64,000 nucleotides of DNA, taken from NCBI RefSeq assembly GCF_902464545.1, contig NZ_CABQJR010000011.1, forward strand, positions 1 through 64,000. The letters run 5' to 3'. Source of the stretch: an uncultured Senegalimassilia sp. (GTDB lineage: Bacteria; Actinomycetota; Coriobacteriia; Coriobacteriales; Eggerthellaceae). The translations under genes and the position numbers were made by a program. Under the pieces are notes generated by a model. That model ran no database searches and was not told where the DNA came from. It saw nothing but the letters and a program-made list of their open reading frames with translations. Shown here piece after piece: positions 35,115 to 43,066 of this stretch; the first letter of the stretch is position 1, and the number at the start of each line of letters is the position of its first letter.

Positions 35115-36092
35115 ATGACTGATTCGAAGAACAACCAATCCCTGCTTCCCGTGTACCTCATCACCGGTGAGGATGCCTTGAAGCGCGATGCCGTTATGAA
35201 GCGGCTTCGCACGCGTCTGTCAAGCATGGGCGATTTATCGTTCAACTCCGATGTGTTCGAAGGGGCTGAATTCACTGGCGACGATGTGGTCAACGCATGC
35301 AATACCATTCCGTTTGCATCCCCTGTCCGCTTGGTGGAGGTTCGCGAGGCCGATAAGCTGAAGAAGGCCGATTCGGAACCTATCGTCAGCTATTTGGATG
35401 CGCCTTGCGAGACCACCGTGCTCGCCCTCGTTGCCGAGAAGCTTGCGAAGAACACCCGCCTGTATAAAGCGGTTGCAAAGCACGGCAAAACCGCGGTGAT
35501 CGACTGCGCCCCGCCGAAGGCCCGCGACCTGCCTAAACTGGTGCGCTCCATGGCGGTTGGCCACGGGGTCACGTTTTCGGAAGGTGCCGCCATCGCTCTT
35601 GTGAACCTGGTGGGTGAGGATACCGTTCATCTTGATGCCGAAATCAAGAAGGTTGCCCTTGCTCATTCCGGCACCGCGGCGGTCGGGGAGCAAGAGGTGC
35701 GATCGCTTGTCAGCCGTACTGCCGAGGTCAAGCCTTGGGAGTTCACAAACGCGTTCGCGGCACGCGACACGGCGAAGTGCCTGCTCGACCTGCAGCGCAT
35801 GAAATCGGTATCGCCCCATGCGCTGCTCCCCATGTGCGTCACGCGCATCCGCGAGCTTATGTGCGCGCAAAGCCTTGCCGCCCGCGGGCAGGGGCGAGGG
35901 ATAGCCGCCGCGCTCAAGCAGCCCGACTGGCGTGTGAAAAACCATGCGGCATGGGCGCGGAAGTACACTCCGCAGGAGTTGCGGCAAGCGCTTATCACCG
36001 CTCGCGATACCGAGCAAGCTATGAAAAGCGGCGCCGACCCTGATGCGGCATTCCGCGAGTGGGTGGTGAACGTCACCGCGAAGCGGGGGTAG
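35115..36092 (+). CDS. holA: DNA polymerase III delta subunit
   Basis: The clamp-loader subunit that opens the sliding clamp. The 325-residue protein has the family start V-Y-L-I-T-G-E-D-A-L-K-R-D, F-A-S-P-V-R-L-V-E-V-R and a C-terminal helical collar domain. It lies directly after comEC, a common order (comEC-holA-rpsT). The sequence TAAAAT (35102-35107) just before the ATG may act as a -10 box, which could give a second, leaderless start besides read-through from comEC. Confidence 0.92.
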   Translation: MTDSKNNQSLLPVYLITGEDALKRDAVMKRLRTRLSSMGDLSFNSDVFEGAEFTGDDVVNACNTIPFASPVRLVEVREADKLKKADSEPIVSYLDAPCETTVLALVAEKLAKNTRLYKAVAKHGKTAVIDCAPPKARDLPKLVRSMAVGHGVTFSEGAAIALVNLVGEDTVHLDAEIKKVALAHSGTAAVGEQEVRSLVSRTAEVKPWEFTNAFAARDTAKCLLDLQRMKSVSPHALLPMCVTRIRELMCAQSLAARGQGRGIAAALKQPDWRVKNHAAWARKYTPQELRQALITARDTEQAMKSGADPDAAFREWVVNVTAKRG

Positions 36093-36250
36093 CGGTGCGA
36101 TTCGAGCCCGTTTTGCGACATCGGTTCGTGTTCAAGTGCTTGGTTGGTCGGGTGGGATGTGCGCGTCCGATTCGGCCCCAGCTCGCCCGATCATCGCGTT
36201 GGATGCGCGTTTGTGTAAAAGGCATCAACGTAGGTCGGCGCCTGTTTCAT

Positions 36251-36288
36251 ATAAAAAAGAACGGCTCCGGGAATCCGGAGCCGTTCTT
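36251..36288 (-). terminator. terminator of rpsT (and hairpin after holA)
   Basis: Perfect 14-bp stem 36257-36270/36275-36288 with a four-base loop. On the minus strand it ends in TTTTTTAT. On the plus strand the tail is GGTTC, so it acts mainly on rpsT. Confidence 0.93.
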
Positions 36289-36309
36289 GGTTCACTAGCA
36301 GATGAGATG

Positions 36310-36828
36310 CTATTCAGCAGCCTCTTCGCCCTCGGCGGCCTCAGCCTCAGCGGCAGCCTCGGCAGCGGCGGCCGCTGAGGCCTCCTTTGCCTTGCGCTCG
36401 GCGGCAGCGGCCTCGAGCTTCTGCTGCTCGGCAACACGCTTGGCCTTCTCCTCGGCGGCAGCCTTGTAAGCGGCAGCCTTCTCAGCCTTGCGAGCGGCCT
36501 TCTTGGAGCCGGTGGCCTCCTGCTTCTTGGCCTCGGGCTTCACGTAAGCAGCGCGCACCTCATCGGTGACGATGGTGTTGACGAGCGCCATCACGCCGGA
36601 CTTGCGGTTTGCGGCCTGGTTCTTGTGGATAACGCCCTTGGAGACGGCCTTGTCGAGCAGACGGCAAGCGTACAGGCCCTTGGCGTAAGCAGCGGTTGCG
36701 TCGCCGGCGGCAACGGCCTCGCGTGCAGCGCGGATGGCGGTCTTCAGCTCGGACTTGATGGCGCGGTTGCGCTGGCGGGACTTCTCGTTGGTGATGTTGC
36801 GCTTCTTCTGGCTCTTGATGTTTGCCAT
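36310..36828 (-). CDS. rpsT: 30S ribosomal protein S20 with long Ala/Glu/Lys-rich C-terminal extension
   Basis: The first 95 or so residues are a normal S20: M-A-N-I-K-S-Q-K-K-R, R-N-R-A-I-K-S-E-L-K-T and H-K-N-Q-A-A-N-R-K-S. The protein continues to 172 residues, nearly twice the usual length. The tail is first basic (K-K-A-A-R-K-A-E-K-A), then alanine- and glutamate-rich, and is likely a long helix. The ATG at 36828 has GAAGGAG on the minus strand; the frame extends upstream but without a site. The extension keeps normal codon use, and the terminator sits right after the stop. It is therefore a real part of the gene rather than a fusion artefact. Confidence 0.95.
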   Translation of the reverse strand: MANIKSQKKRNITNEKSRQRNRAIKSELKTAIRAAREAVAAGDATAAYAKGLYACRLLDKAVSKGVIHKNQAANRKSGVMALVNTIVTDEVRAAYVKPEAKKQEATGSKKAARKAEKAAAYKAAAEEKAKRVAEQQKLEAAAAERKAKEASAAAAAEAAAEAEAAEGEEAAE

Positions 36829-37143
36829 TGTGAAACTCCTTCGCTCTAACGTGGTTTGCCGGTTTCGGCTTGCTTTGCGCCTTCGGCGCGGCTGCGAAGG
36901 AGTGGGTGAGATGCACAGGTGACGGATTGGCATATGGCTTCGAGCGCAAAGCGCGAAAGCATTCATATGCGGGAATGGACAGGATTTCCCATTCAGCTAG
37001 CCAATCGGCCACCCGGCACCACGGTGATCCTTCATGCAGCCTTGTCTGCGGATGCCCTGCGAATATTGCAGGAGCGCGCATATGCCGGATACGCAATGAG
37101 CTAGAATAGCCGATATCGCACGGTTTTGCACCTGTTTATTTGC
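36829..37143. other. intergenic region between rpsT and the lipoprotein gene
   Basis: No convincing gene. It must carry the divergent rpsT promoter and upstream signals of the lipoprotein gene; TAGAAT at 37102-37107 is a possible -10 box. Short frames on both strands lack start signals and family resemblance. Confidence 0.4.
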
Positions 37144-37167
37144 AGTTGTGCAGAACAATGCACAACT
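37144..37167. promoter_or_regulatory. perfect inverted repeat, operator candidate upstream of the lipoprotein gene
   Basis: AGTTGTGCA and TGCACAACT (9-base arms) flank GAACAA, giving a 24-bp symmetric site. It lies 34 bases before the start codon. The geometry fits a dimeric repressor or activator; it could also form an RNA hairpin. Confidence 0.6.
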
Positions 37168-37201
37168 TTATCCGGGATTTCCTCTTGAAGGGGGGTTCAA
37201 C

Positions 37202-37630
37202 ATGGGTGTTCGAAGGGTCGCCGTTTCGGCAGGTATGGCCTTTGCGCTCGCAGCGGCGTTTGGGCTTGCAGGCTGCGGCTCGGGTCAGCATGAGGTCATC
37301 GACCAGGGGCAGGACTGCTCCAGCTGCCATTCGGGCGGCAAGCAGGTCTTCGATGACGCCGCTCCCGCGTCTGCCGTTCAGTCAAACGGAACCGTTTCGG
37401 TGAAAACCTCCGCCGAGCAGGTTTTGGTCTGCAAGCCCATCTTCGTCTCAGAAGACGGCTCCAAGTTCGTTCCCGAGCAGGTTTCTTCGGTGAAAGCGGA
37501 AGACGGCTCGGCTCAGGTGCAGCTCTCCGAAGGCACCTGGGCGCTTTGCGCGCAGGTGCAGGGCTCCGTGAAGGCCCAGCTGGTCACGGTGTCATCGGAG
37601 AGCACCGGGACCGCTGACGTGGAATTGTAG
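37202..37630 (+). CDS. small lipoprotein with a single CxxCH motif
   Basis: A 142-residue exported lipoprotein. Residues 1-22 form a signal peptide ending in the lipobox L-A-G-C. Shortly after come D-C-S-S-C-H-S-G-G-K (about residues 36-45). C-x-x-C-H is the attachment site of c-type haem, but the rest is short, beta-rich and without a clear distal ligand, so haem binding is not certain. AAGGGGGG precedes the ATG. Related anaerobes of this class encode many exported cytochromes. Function unknown; a small electron carrier or redox sensor at the cell surface is possible. Confidence 0.8.
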   Translation: MGVRRVAVSAGMAFALAAAFGLAGCGSGQHEVIDQGQDCSSCHSGGKQVFDDAAPASAVQSNGTVSVKTSAEQVLVCKPIFVSEDGSKFVPEQVSSVKAEDGSAQVQLSEGTWALCAQVQGSVKAQLVTVSSESTGTADVEL

Positions 37631-37791
37631 TGCTATGGCGGTAAGGACGGCCACCAGCTGGTAAAATCCGTTCTTATGCAATCATCGCGGTGCACGTCGA
37701 AACCGCATCGTGCGCAGCGCAGGGAAACCTGTTGCCCGGCCTTGCCGTGCAACCGTCGCATCCATACGGCATCAGAAAGCAAGAGGGGGAC

Positions 37792-39594
37792 ATGACCGAC
37801 CCATCCCATATCCGAAATTTCAGCATCATCGCCCATATCGACCATGGCAAGTCCACGCTCTCCGACCGCGTCTTGGAGATGACCGGCACCGTGGCGCATC
37901 GCGATATGCAGGCCCAGCTGCTTGACAGCATGGACATCGAGCGCGAACGCGGCATCACCATCAAAAGCCAGGCCGTTCGCGTCAACTATACCGCCGATGA
38001 TGGCGAGACGTACCAGTTCAACCTCATCGACACCCCTGGTCATGTCGATTTCACTTACGAGGTCAGCCGCAGTCTGGCTGCATGCGAAGGCGCCGTGCTC
38101 GTGGTCGATGCCACCCAGGGCGTCGAGGCGCAAACGGTGGCTAACGCCATGATGGCCATGAACGCCAACCTTGAGATCATCCCGCTCATCAATAAGATCG
38201 ACCTTCCCAGTGCCGAGCCCGAGCGCGTCAAGGCCGAGATCGAGGATGGCCTTGCGATCCCGGCTGACGACGCCGTGCTGGCAAGCGGCAAAACCGGCGT
38301 GGGCGTCCACGACCTGCTCGAGGCCGTGGTGTACAACATCCCCGCGCCGCAGGGCGACGCCGATGCGCCCCTGCGCGCGCTCATCTTCGACAGCTACTTC
38401 GATCCGTACCGCGGCGTTGTGGCTCTGGTGCGCGTGGTGGACGGCGCCATGCGCAAGGGCCAGAAACTCAAGCTCATGGCCAGCGGCAAGATTATCCTGG
38501 CCGAAGAGGTGGGAGCGCGTCATCCTGCCGAGGAGCCGCTGCCGCAGCTCGGCGTGGGCGAGGTCGGTTACCTGGTCACCGGCCTGAAGGACCTTTCCCA
38601 GGTTAAGGTGGGCGATACGCTCACGTTGGCCGAGGGCGGCGTCGACGAGCCCCTGCCGGGTTATCGTGAGGCCAAGCCCATGGTCTACACGGGCCTGTTC
38701 CCCATCGATTCCGATCAGTACGAGCCGCTCAAAGAGGCGCTCGAGAAGCTGTCGCTCAACGACCCTGCGCTCATCTGGGAACCCGAGAAGTCCCATGCGC
38801 TTGGCTTCGGCTTCCGTGTGGGCTTTTTGGGCCTGCTGCATATGGAAGTGGTCAAGGAGCGCCTGGAACGCGAGTTCAACCTGGACCTGCTCGCCACCGC
38901 GCCTTCGGTGGAGTATCACGTGTTTCGTCAAGGCGGCGAGATGATCAGCCTGCATTCCCCGCAGGAGATGCCCGACCCCGGCGAGATCGAGCGCATCGAG
39001 GAGCCTTACTTGAAGGCGAAGATCCTCATCCCGCCCGATTACGTCGGCGCGGTCATGGACCTGACCGTGGCGCGTCGCGGCACGTTCGTCACCATGAACT
39101 ACCTGTCGCAGCACACGGTGGAAATGCTGTGGGAGATTCCGCTCTCGGAGCTGATCATGGACTACTTCGACAAGCTCAAGTCCAACACAAAAGGCTACGC
39201 CAGCCTTGACTACGACTTCGACGGATACAAGCCATCGAACCTGGTCAAGCTTGATATCCTGCTTTCCGGTAAGCCTATCGACGCGCTCAGCTTCATCGTG
39301 CATCGCGATAAAGCTTACGATCGCGGCCGCGTGCTTACCGAAAAGCTCAAGGAGATCATACCTCGCCAGATGTTCGAGGTTCCTATCCAGGCCGCCATCG
39401 GTGGACGCGTGCTTGCGCGCGAGACGGTGAAGGCCAAGCGCAAGGACGTGCTAGCGAAGTGCTACGGCGGCGACATCAGCCGCAAGCGCAAGCTGCTCGA
39501 GAAGCAGAAGCAGGGCAAGAAGCGCATGAAGGCCATCGGCAACGTCGAGGTGCCGCAGGAAGCGTTCATGGCTATTTTGAAGGTCGACGATTAG
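37792..39594 (+). CDS. lepA: elongation factor 4 (back-translocase)
   Basis: LepA is a ribosomal GTPase that remobilises stalled ribosomes or aids subunit assembly. The 600-residue protein has G1 A-H-I-D-H-G-K-S-T (residues 14-22), E-R-G-I-T-I-K, D-T-P-G-H-V-D-F and N-K-I-D. EF-G-like domains and the LepA-specific C-terminal domain rich in K-R-K-x-L-L-E-K-Q-K-x-G-K-K-R-M-K follow. AGAGGGGG precedes the ATG at 37792. A longer frame from 37690 has no site. It begins the lepA-dusB-hemW-hrcA-dnaJ block. Confidence 0.97.
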   Translation: MTDPSHIRNFSIIAHIDHGKSTLSDRVLEMTGTVAHRDMQAQLLDSMDIERERGITIKSQAVRVNYTADDGETYQFNLIDTPGHVDFTYEVSRSLAACEGAVLVVDATQGVEAQTVANAMMAMNANLEIIPLINKIDLPSAEPERVKAEIEDGLAIPADDAVLASGKTGVGVHDLLEAVVYNIPAPQGDADAPLRALIFDSYFDPYRGVVALVRVVDGAMRKGQKLKLMASGKIILAEEVGARHPAEEPLPQLGVGEVGYLVTGLKDLSQVKVGDTLTLAEGGVDEPLPGYREAKPMVYTGLFPIDSDQYEPLKEALEKLSLNDPALIWEPEKSHALGFGFRVGFLGLLHMEVVKERLEREFNLDLLATAPSVEYHVFRQGGEMISLHSPQEMPDPGEIERIEEPYLKAKILIPPDYVGAVMDLTVARRGTFVTMNYLSQHTVEMLWEIPLSELIMDYFDKLKSNTKGYASLDYDFDGYKPSNLVKLDILLSGKPIDALSFIVHRDKAYDRGRVLTEKLKEIIPRQMFEVPIQAAIGGRVLARETVKAKRKDVLAKCYGGDISRKRKLLEKQKQGKKRMKAIGNVEVPQEAFMAILKVDD

Positions 39595-39609
39595 GGGCTG
39601 TTGCGAAAT

Positions 39610-39804
39610 ATGGGCGCAAAGCGCGACGATTACAACTGGTTGGACGATGCGTTCGACGATAAGAAGGCTCGCGAAGAGCTCGAGCGGGCTCAGCGCGGCG
39701 GTACGAAGGCCGCAGGTCTTGGCTGCATCGTGGTGGTCATAGCCCTTATCGTATTGCTCGGGTTCACGCTGGTCTCCGGTGTGAACATCCTGTCTGCGAT
39801 GTAG
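39610..39804 (+). CDS. small single-span membrane protein
   Basis: A 64-residue protein: a charged N-terminal half (about residues 1-34, with D-D-Y-N-W-L-D-D-A-F-D-D-K-K-A) and one membrane helix (about 38-58, C-I-V-V-V-I-A-L-I-V-L-L-G-F). It matches no family I recognise. ATG 39610 is taken; a TTG at 39601 would add three residues. It lies between lepA and dusB with short gaps, so it is cotranscribed. Confidence 0.7.
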   Translation: MGAKRDDYNWLDDAFDDKKAREELERAQRGGTKAAGLGCIVVVIALIVLLGFTLVSGVNILSAM

Positions 39805-39813
39805 GGCGGGCGC

Positions 39814-40785
39814 ATGTACGATTTCTTTAATCGCCATCGCCTGCTGCTTGCGCCCATGGCGGGCGTTTCGGACATGGCGTTTCGCACGCTGTGCCGCGAG
39901 CAAGGCGCCGATTTGACGTATACCGAAATGGTTTCCGCCAAGGGCCTTTCCTATGCCAACGAGAAAACGCGTCATCTACTCGACCTGGCGCAAGGCGAGG
40001 ATATGGTCGCTGTGCAGCTTTTCGGCCACGAGCCCGACACCATGGCGTCCCAAGCAGCTTGGATCGAGCAGGTCATGGGCGAAAATCTCGCCTATATCGA
40101 TATCAACATGGGATGCCCTGCGCGCAAGATCGTCACGAAAGGCGACGGCAGCGCGCTTATGCGCGATCCGGACCTGGCCGCCTCCATCGTGTCTGCGGTA
40201 AGCCGGGCGGTGGAACATCCCGTTACCGTTAAGTTCCGCCGTGGATGGGCCATGGGGTGCGAAACCGCCCCTGAATTCGCGGTTCGTATGCAGGATGCCG
40301 GGGCCGCTGCGGTCGCGGTGCACGGCCGTTACGCCGAGCAGCTGTATCGCGGGTGCGCCGATTGGGGCGTCGTTGCGCGCGTTAAGCAGGCGGTGGATGT
40401 GCCCGTGGTCGGCAACGGCGACGTCAAATGCGGCGCAGATGCCGTGGCCATTACCCGGGAGACCGGATGCGATGCCGTTATGATCGCACGTGCCGCTGAA
40501 GGCAACCCGTGGATATTCTCCCAGGCCGCTGCAGCGCTTGCAGGCTCGCCGGAGCCTTGCGCGCCCACCGTGCAACAGCGAATCGCCATGGCTCGACGCC
40601 ATGCACGGCTGCTCGCGCAGCGCGAAGGGCGCAACATCGTGCGCATGCGCAAGCACGCCATGTGGTATATGACGGGCCTTCCCGGTGCCGCTGCGGCGCG
40701 CGGGAAGATCAACGCCTGCGTGGGTGTGGACGATTTCGACGCCGTGTTTGACGAGCTGCTCGAGATAGCGGGAAGCCATGCATGA
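39814..40785 (+). CDS. dusB: tRNA-dihydrouridine synthase
   Basis: An FMN enzyme that reduces uridines in the tRNA D-loop. The 323-residue protein starts L-L-A-P-M-A-G-V-S-D-M-A-F-R. It has N-M-G-C-P-A-R-K-I (about residue 103, with the catalytic Cys), K-F-R-R-G-W and the H-G-R-Y-A-E-Q-L-Y-R-G block where Dus proteins have H-x-R-T-x-x-Q. Here Tyr replaces the usual Thr in H-G-R-T. N-G-D-V and A-R-A-A-E-G-N-P-W-I-F complete the match. The 3' end overlaps hemW by eight bases. Confidence 0.93.
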   Translation: MYDFFNRHRLLLAPMAGVSDMAFRTLCREQGADLTYTEMVSAKGLSYANEKTRHLLDLAQGEDMVAVQLFGHEPDTMASQAAWIEQVMGENLAYIDINMGCPARKIVTKGDGSALMRDPDLAASIVSAVSRAVEHPVTVKFRRGWAMGCETAPEFAVRMQDAGAAAVAVHGRYAEQLYRGCADWGVVARVKQAVDVPVVGNGDVKCGADAVAITRETGCDAVMIARAAEGNPWIFSQAAAALAGSPEPCAPTVQQRIAMARRHARLLAQREGRNIVRMRKHAMWYMTGLPGAAAARGKINACVGVDDFDAVFDELLEIAGSHA

Positions 40786-41884
40786 TCCTTATCGCGCGCT
40801 GTACCTGCATCTGCCGTTCTGCGTGAAGCGTTGCAGCTATTGCGACTTCGCCACTGCCGCCGTGCCCGCCGAAAGCCCGCAAATCGACGAATACGTGGAA
40901 GACCTGTGCCTGCAGATTCGCCGCAAGTCTAAGGAAGGCGAGCTTGGAAGCATTTCGACGGTGTATCTTGGCGGCGGCACTCCTTCCCATGTGGGCATGC
41001 CGCGGCTGTCCATGTTGCTTTACACCCTGGGGCTTTCCATACGTCTGGAACCCGATGTGGAATGCACTATGGAGGCGAACCCCGAAAGCCTGACCTCTTC
41101 CATGGTCCGTGACATATGGGCGCTTGGCGTGAACAGGCTCTCCATCGGCGTGCAAAGCTTCGATGACCATGTGCTCGGCATCTTGGGGCGCGCCCATGAT
41201 GCGCAAGGGGCGAAGCGGGCCATCGCATGTGCGCGGGAACGGTTCGAAAACGTCAGCGTCGACCTTATGTGCGGCATTCCCGGGCAAAGCATCGAGTCGT
41301 TCGAGGACAGCGTTAAAACCGCCATCGATTGCGGGGTTCCCCACGTCAGCGTGTATCCGCTTACCATCGAGCCGCATACACCCTTCGACGCTATGGTTTT
41401 GTCCGGCCAGCTTGCAGAGCCCGATGACGATGTCGAAGCCGAGCATATGCAGGCGGCGGAGCACATCCTCTCCCAGGCTGGATATGAGCGCTACGAAGTG
41501 GCAAGCTATGCGAAACCCGGGTTCGAGTGCCGTCACAACATCGCGTACTGGACCGGCGTTTCCTACCTTGGCCTGGGGCGTAGCGCGGCTAGCATGACGC
41601 AGAACGCCGAGCGGCGCATGCGCGTCCAAGATGGTCAGGTCACCGATGACCTCGACGCTGGGGAAATGGTTGCCGAGGATATGATGCTGGGCATGCGCAT
41701 GTCGCGCGGTATTTCCGATGACCTGGTGCAGCGGGCCGCGCAGCTGCTGCCGAAAACCCGGGAGACGCTCGACGCGCTCGCCGAGCAAGGGCTGTGCGAG
41801 CACGTCGACGGACGCTGGCGCCCCACTGAACGTGGTTGGCTGTGCGGCAATCAGCTGTACGGCGCCTTGTTCGATTTAGCATAA
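40778..41884 (+). CDS. hemW: radical SAM haem chaperone HemW-like protein
   Basis: A 368-residue radical SAM protein with the cluster motif C-V-K-R-C-S-Y-C-D (about residues 15-23), Y-L-G-G-G-T-P-S, the R-L-S-I-G-V-Q-S-F block and a C-terminal HemW domain. The extra Cys/aromatic pattern (C-x3-C-x2-C then D-F) separates HemW from HemN. HemW binds haem and delivers it to membrane proteins. True coproporphyrinogen oxidase activity is unlikely. It is genetically next to hrcA as in many Gram-positives. Confidence 0.93.
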   Translation: MHDPYRALYLHLPFCVKRCSYCDFATAAVPAESPQIDEYVEDLCLQIRRKSKEGELGSISTVYLGGGTPSHVGMPRLSMLLYTLGLSIRLEPDVECTMEANPESLTSSMVRDIWALGVNRLSIGVQSFDDHVLGILGRAHDAQGAKRAIACARERFENVSVDLMCGIPGQSIESFEDSVKTAIDCGVPHVSVYPLTIEPHTPFDAMVLSGQLAEPDDDVEAEHMQAAEHILSQAGYERYEVASYAKPGFECRHNIAYWTGVSYLGLGRSAASMTQNAERRMRVQDGQVTDDLDAGEMVAEDMMLGMRMSRGISDDLVQRAAQLLPKTRETLDALAEQGLCEHVDGRWRPTERGWLCGNQLYGALFDLA

Positions 41885-41917
41885 GGAGTGTCCGTTTCTT
41901 ACGATTCGGTGCAATAT

Positions 41918-41944
41918 TTAGCACTCCCACCATCTCGCTGCTAA
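41918..41944 (+). promoter_or_regulatory. degenerate CIRCE element upstream of hrcA
   Basis: The left arm TTAGCACTC is a perfect half-site, the spacer is exactly nine bases, and the right arm CGCTGCTAA keeps six of nine consensus bases. The outer AATATT/AATATT bases extend the symmetry. HrcA would bind here to repress hrcA-dnaJ. A TGC-AATATT box (41910-41918) could be the promoter it covers. Confidence 0.72.
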
Positions 41945-41999
41945 TATTAGCTGTTACGAATTGGTTATACCGTAGTGGGTGAAAGGATGGTGGGGAAGC

Positions 42000-43016
42000 G
42001 TGCTTTCGGATAGGCGTCAAAAAGTGCTCGCAGCGCTCATTGAGGAATACGTCGCGCGCGCTCTGCCGGTAGGTTCGCGCACGCTTACCGAACGTTATCA
42101 GCTCGGCGTAAGCCCTGCGACCGTGCGCAACGAGCTTTCGGTTCTCGAGGACGGGGGCTATATTGCCCAGCCCCACACCTCTGCGGGCAGGATTCCCACT
42201 GATCAAGGCTACCGCGCCTTCGTCGACGACCTGCTCTCCCAGGAAGGCGGCGAACAAGAGGACGAGCGTTGCCAAGAAGCGGCTGACAAGCTCAGGCAAA
42301 GCGCTTCGGAACTTGATGACCTGGTCGAGCAGACCTCCGAAGCCCTAACGCGCCTTACCGACTGCCTGTCCATCGTGCTCGCCCCGTCGGTGCTCGATCT
42401 GCACATCAAGCAGCTTTCGCTTATCTCTCTAACGCCCACCAACGCGCTTGTCGTTGTGGTCACCGAAGACGGCCAAGTGTTTAACCGCCATATGGATTTT
42501 GCCGAAGAGGTGTCCAGCGACGAGCTGGCCCGCGTGCAACATCTGCTCAACGAGGTGTTCGGTGGCAACACGCTTCACGATATCGAACACGGCTTGGGCC
42601 GGGGCATGTCGGAGGCGTTTGCCGACCCGCTCGTGCGCATGACGCTCGACGAGGTTCTCTCATGCCTGCGGGAGGGCGAGGGATCGCGTGCCCACAGCCT
42701 TGGGTTCAGCTCGCTTTTGTCTCAGCCCGAGTTCAGCCAATCGCAGGCGGTGCTTCCCGTCATGCAGGTGCTCGAGGATGATACGGTGCTGCTGCACATC
42801 CTTGACGACACGGCATGCCAAACCGACGGCAGGCCCACGGTGCGCATCGGCTCGGAGAACCAGGCCTCCGAGCTGTCCGGCGTATCGGTTGTGGCCAGCC
42901 GCTACGGTCGCGGCGATTCCGCCGGTGTGGTGGCGGTCATCGGCCCTACGCGCATGGACTATTCGAAGGTATTACGCGCGGTCCGCATCGCGGGCACCGC
43001 GCTCGGTGATTTGTAG
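42000..43016 (+). CDS. hrcA: heat-inducible transcription repressor HrcA
   Basis: HrcA binds CIRCE sites and, with GroEL, represses chaperone genes. The 338-residue protein has an N-terminal winged helix (L-S-D-R-R-Q-K-V-L-A-A-L-I-E-E-Y, then S-P-A-T-V-R-N-E-L) and the H-T-S-A-G-R-I-P-T-D-Q-G-Y-R segment (about residues 60-73). A GAF-like and dimerisation part follows. The GTG at 42000 fits the usual start of the family and has GGTGGGGAAG; another GTG at 41979 would add seven residues. The CIRCE upstream indicates autoregulation. dnaK and grpE are not adjacent. Confidence 0.94.
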   Translation: MLSDRRQKVLAALIEEYVARALPVGSRTLTERYQLGVSPATVRNELSVLEDGGYIAQPHTSAGRIPTDQGYRAFVDDLLSQEGGEQEDERCQEAADKLRQSASELDDLVEQTSEALTRLTDCLSIVLAPSVLDLHIKQLSLISLTPTNALVVVVTEDGQVFNRHMDFAEEVSSDELARVQHLLNEVFGGNTLHDIEHGLGRGMSEAFADPLVRMTLDEVLSCLREGEGSRAHSLGFSSLLSQPEFSQSQAVLPVMQVLEDDTVLLHILDDTACQTDGRPTVRIGSENQASELSGVSVVASRYGRGDSAGVVAVIGPTRMDYSKVLRAVRIAGTALGDL

Positions 43017-43066
43017 GAACCTGGCGGGGTGCCCTGCTGGGAAATGGAAAGGTGGATACGGCCAAC

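Noticed and set aside
36870..37109. Short plus-strand frames of 61-79 codons upstream of the lipoprotein gene
   Set aside because: No ribosome-binding site or conserved features; probably promoter and leader DNA.
37633..39303. 556-codon minus-strand frame over lepA
   Set aside because: Antisense shadow of a highly conserved GTPase gene; low-complexity His/Gly-rich translation.
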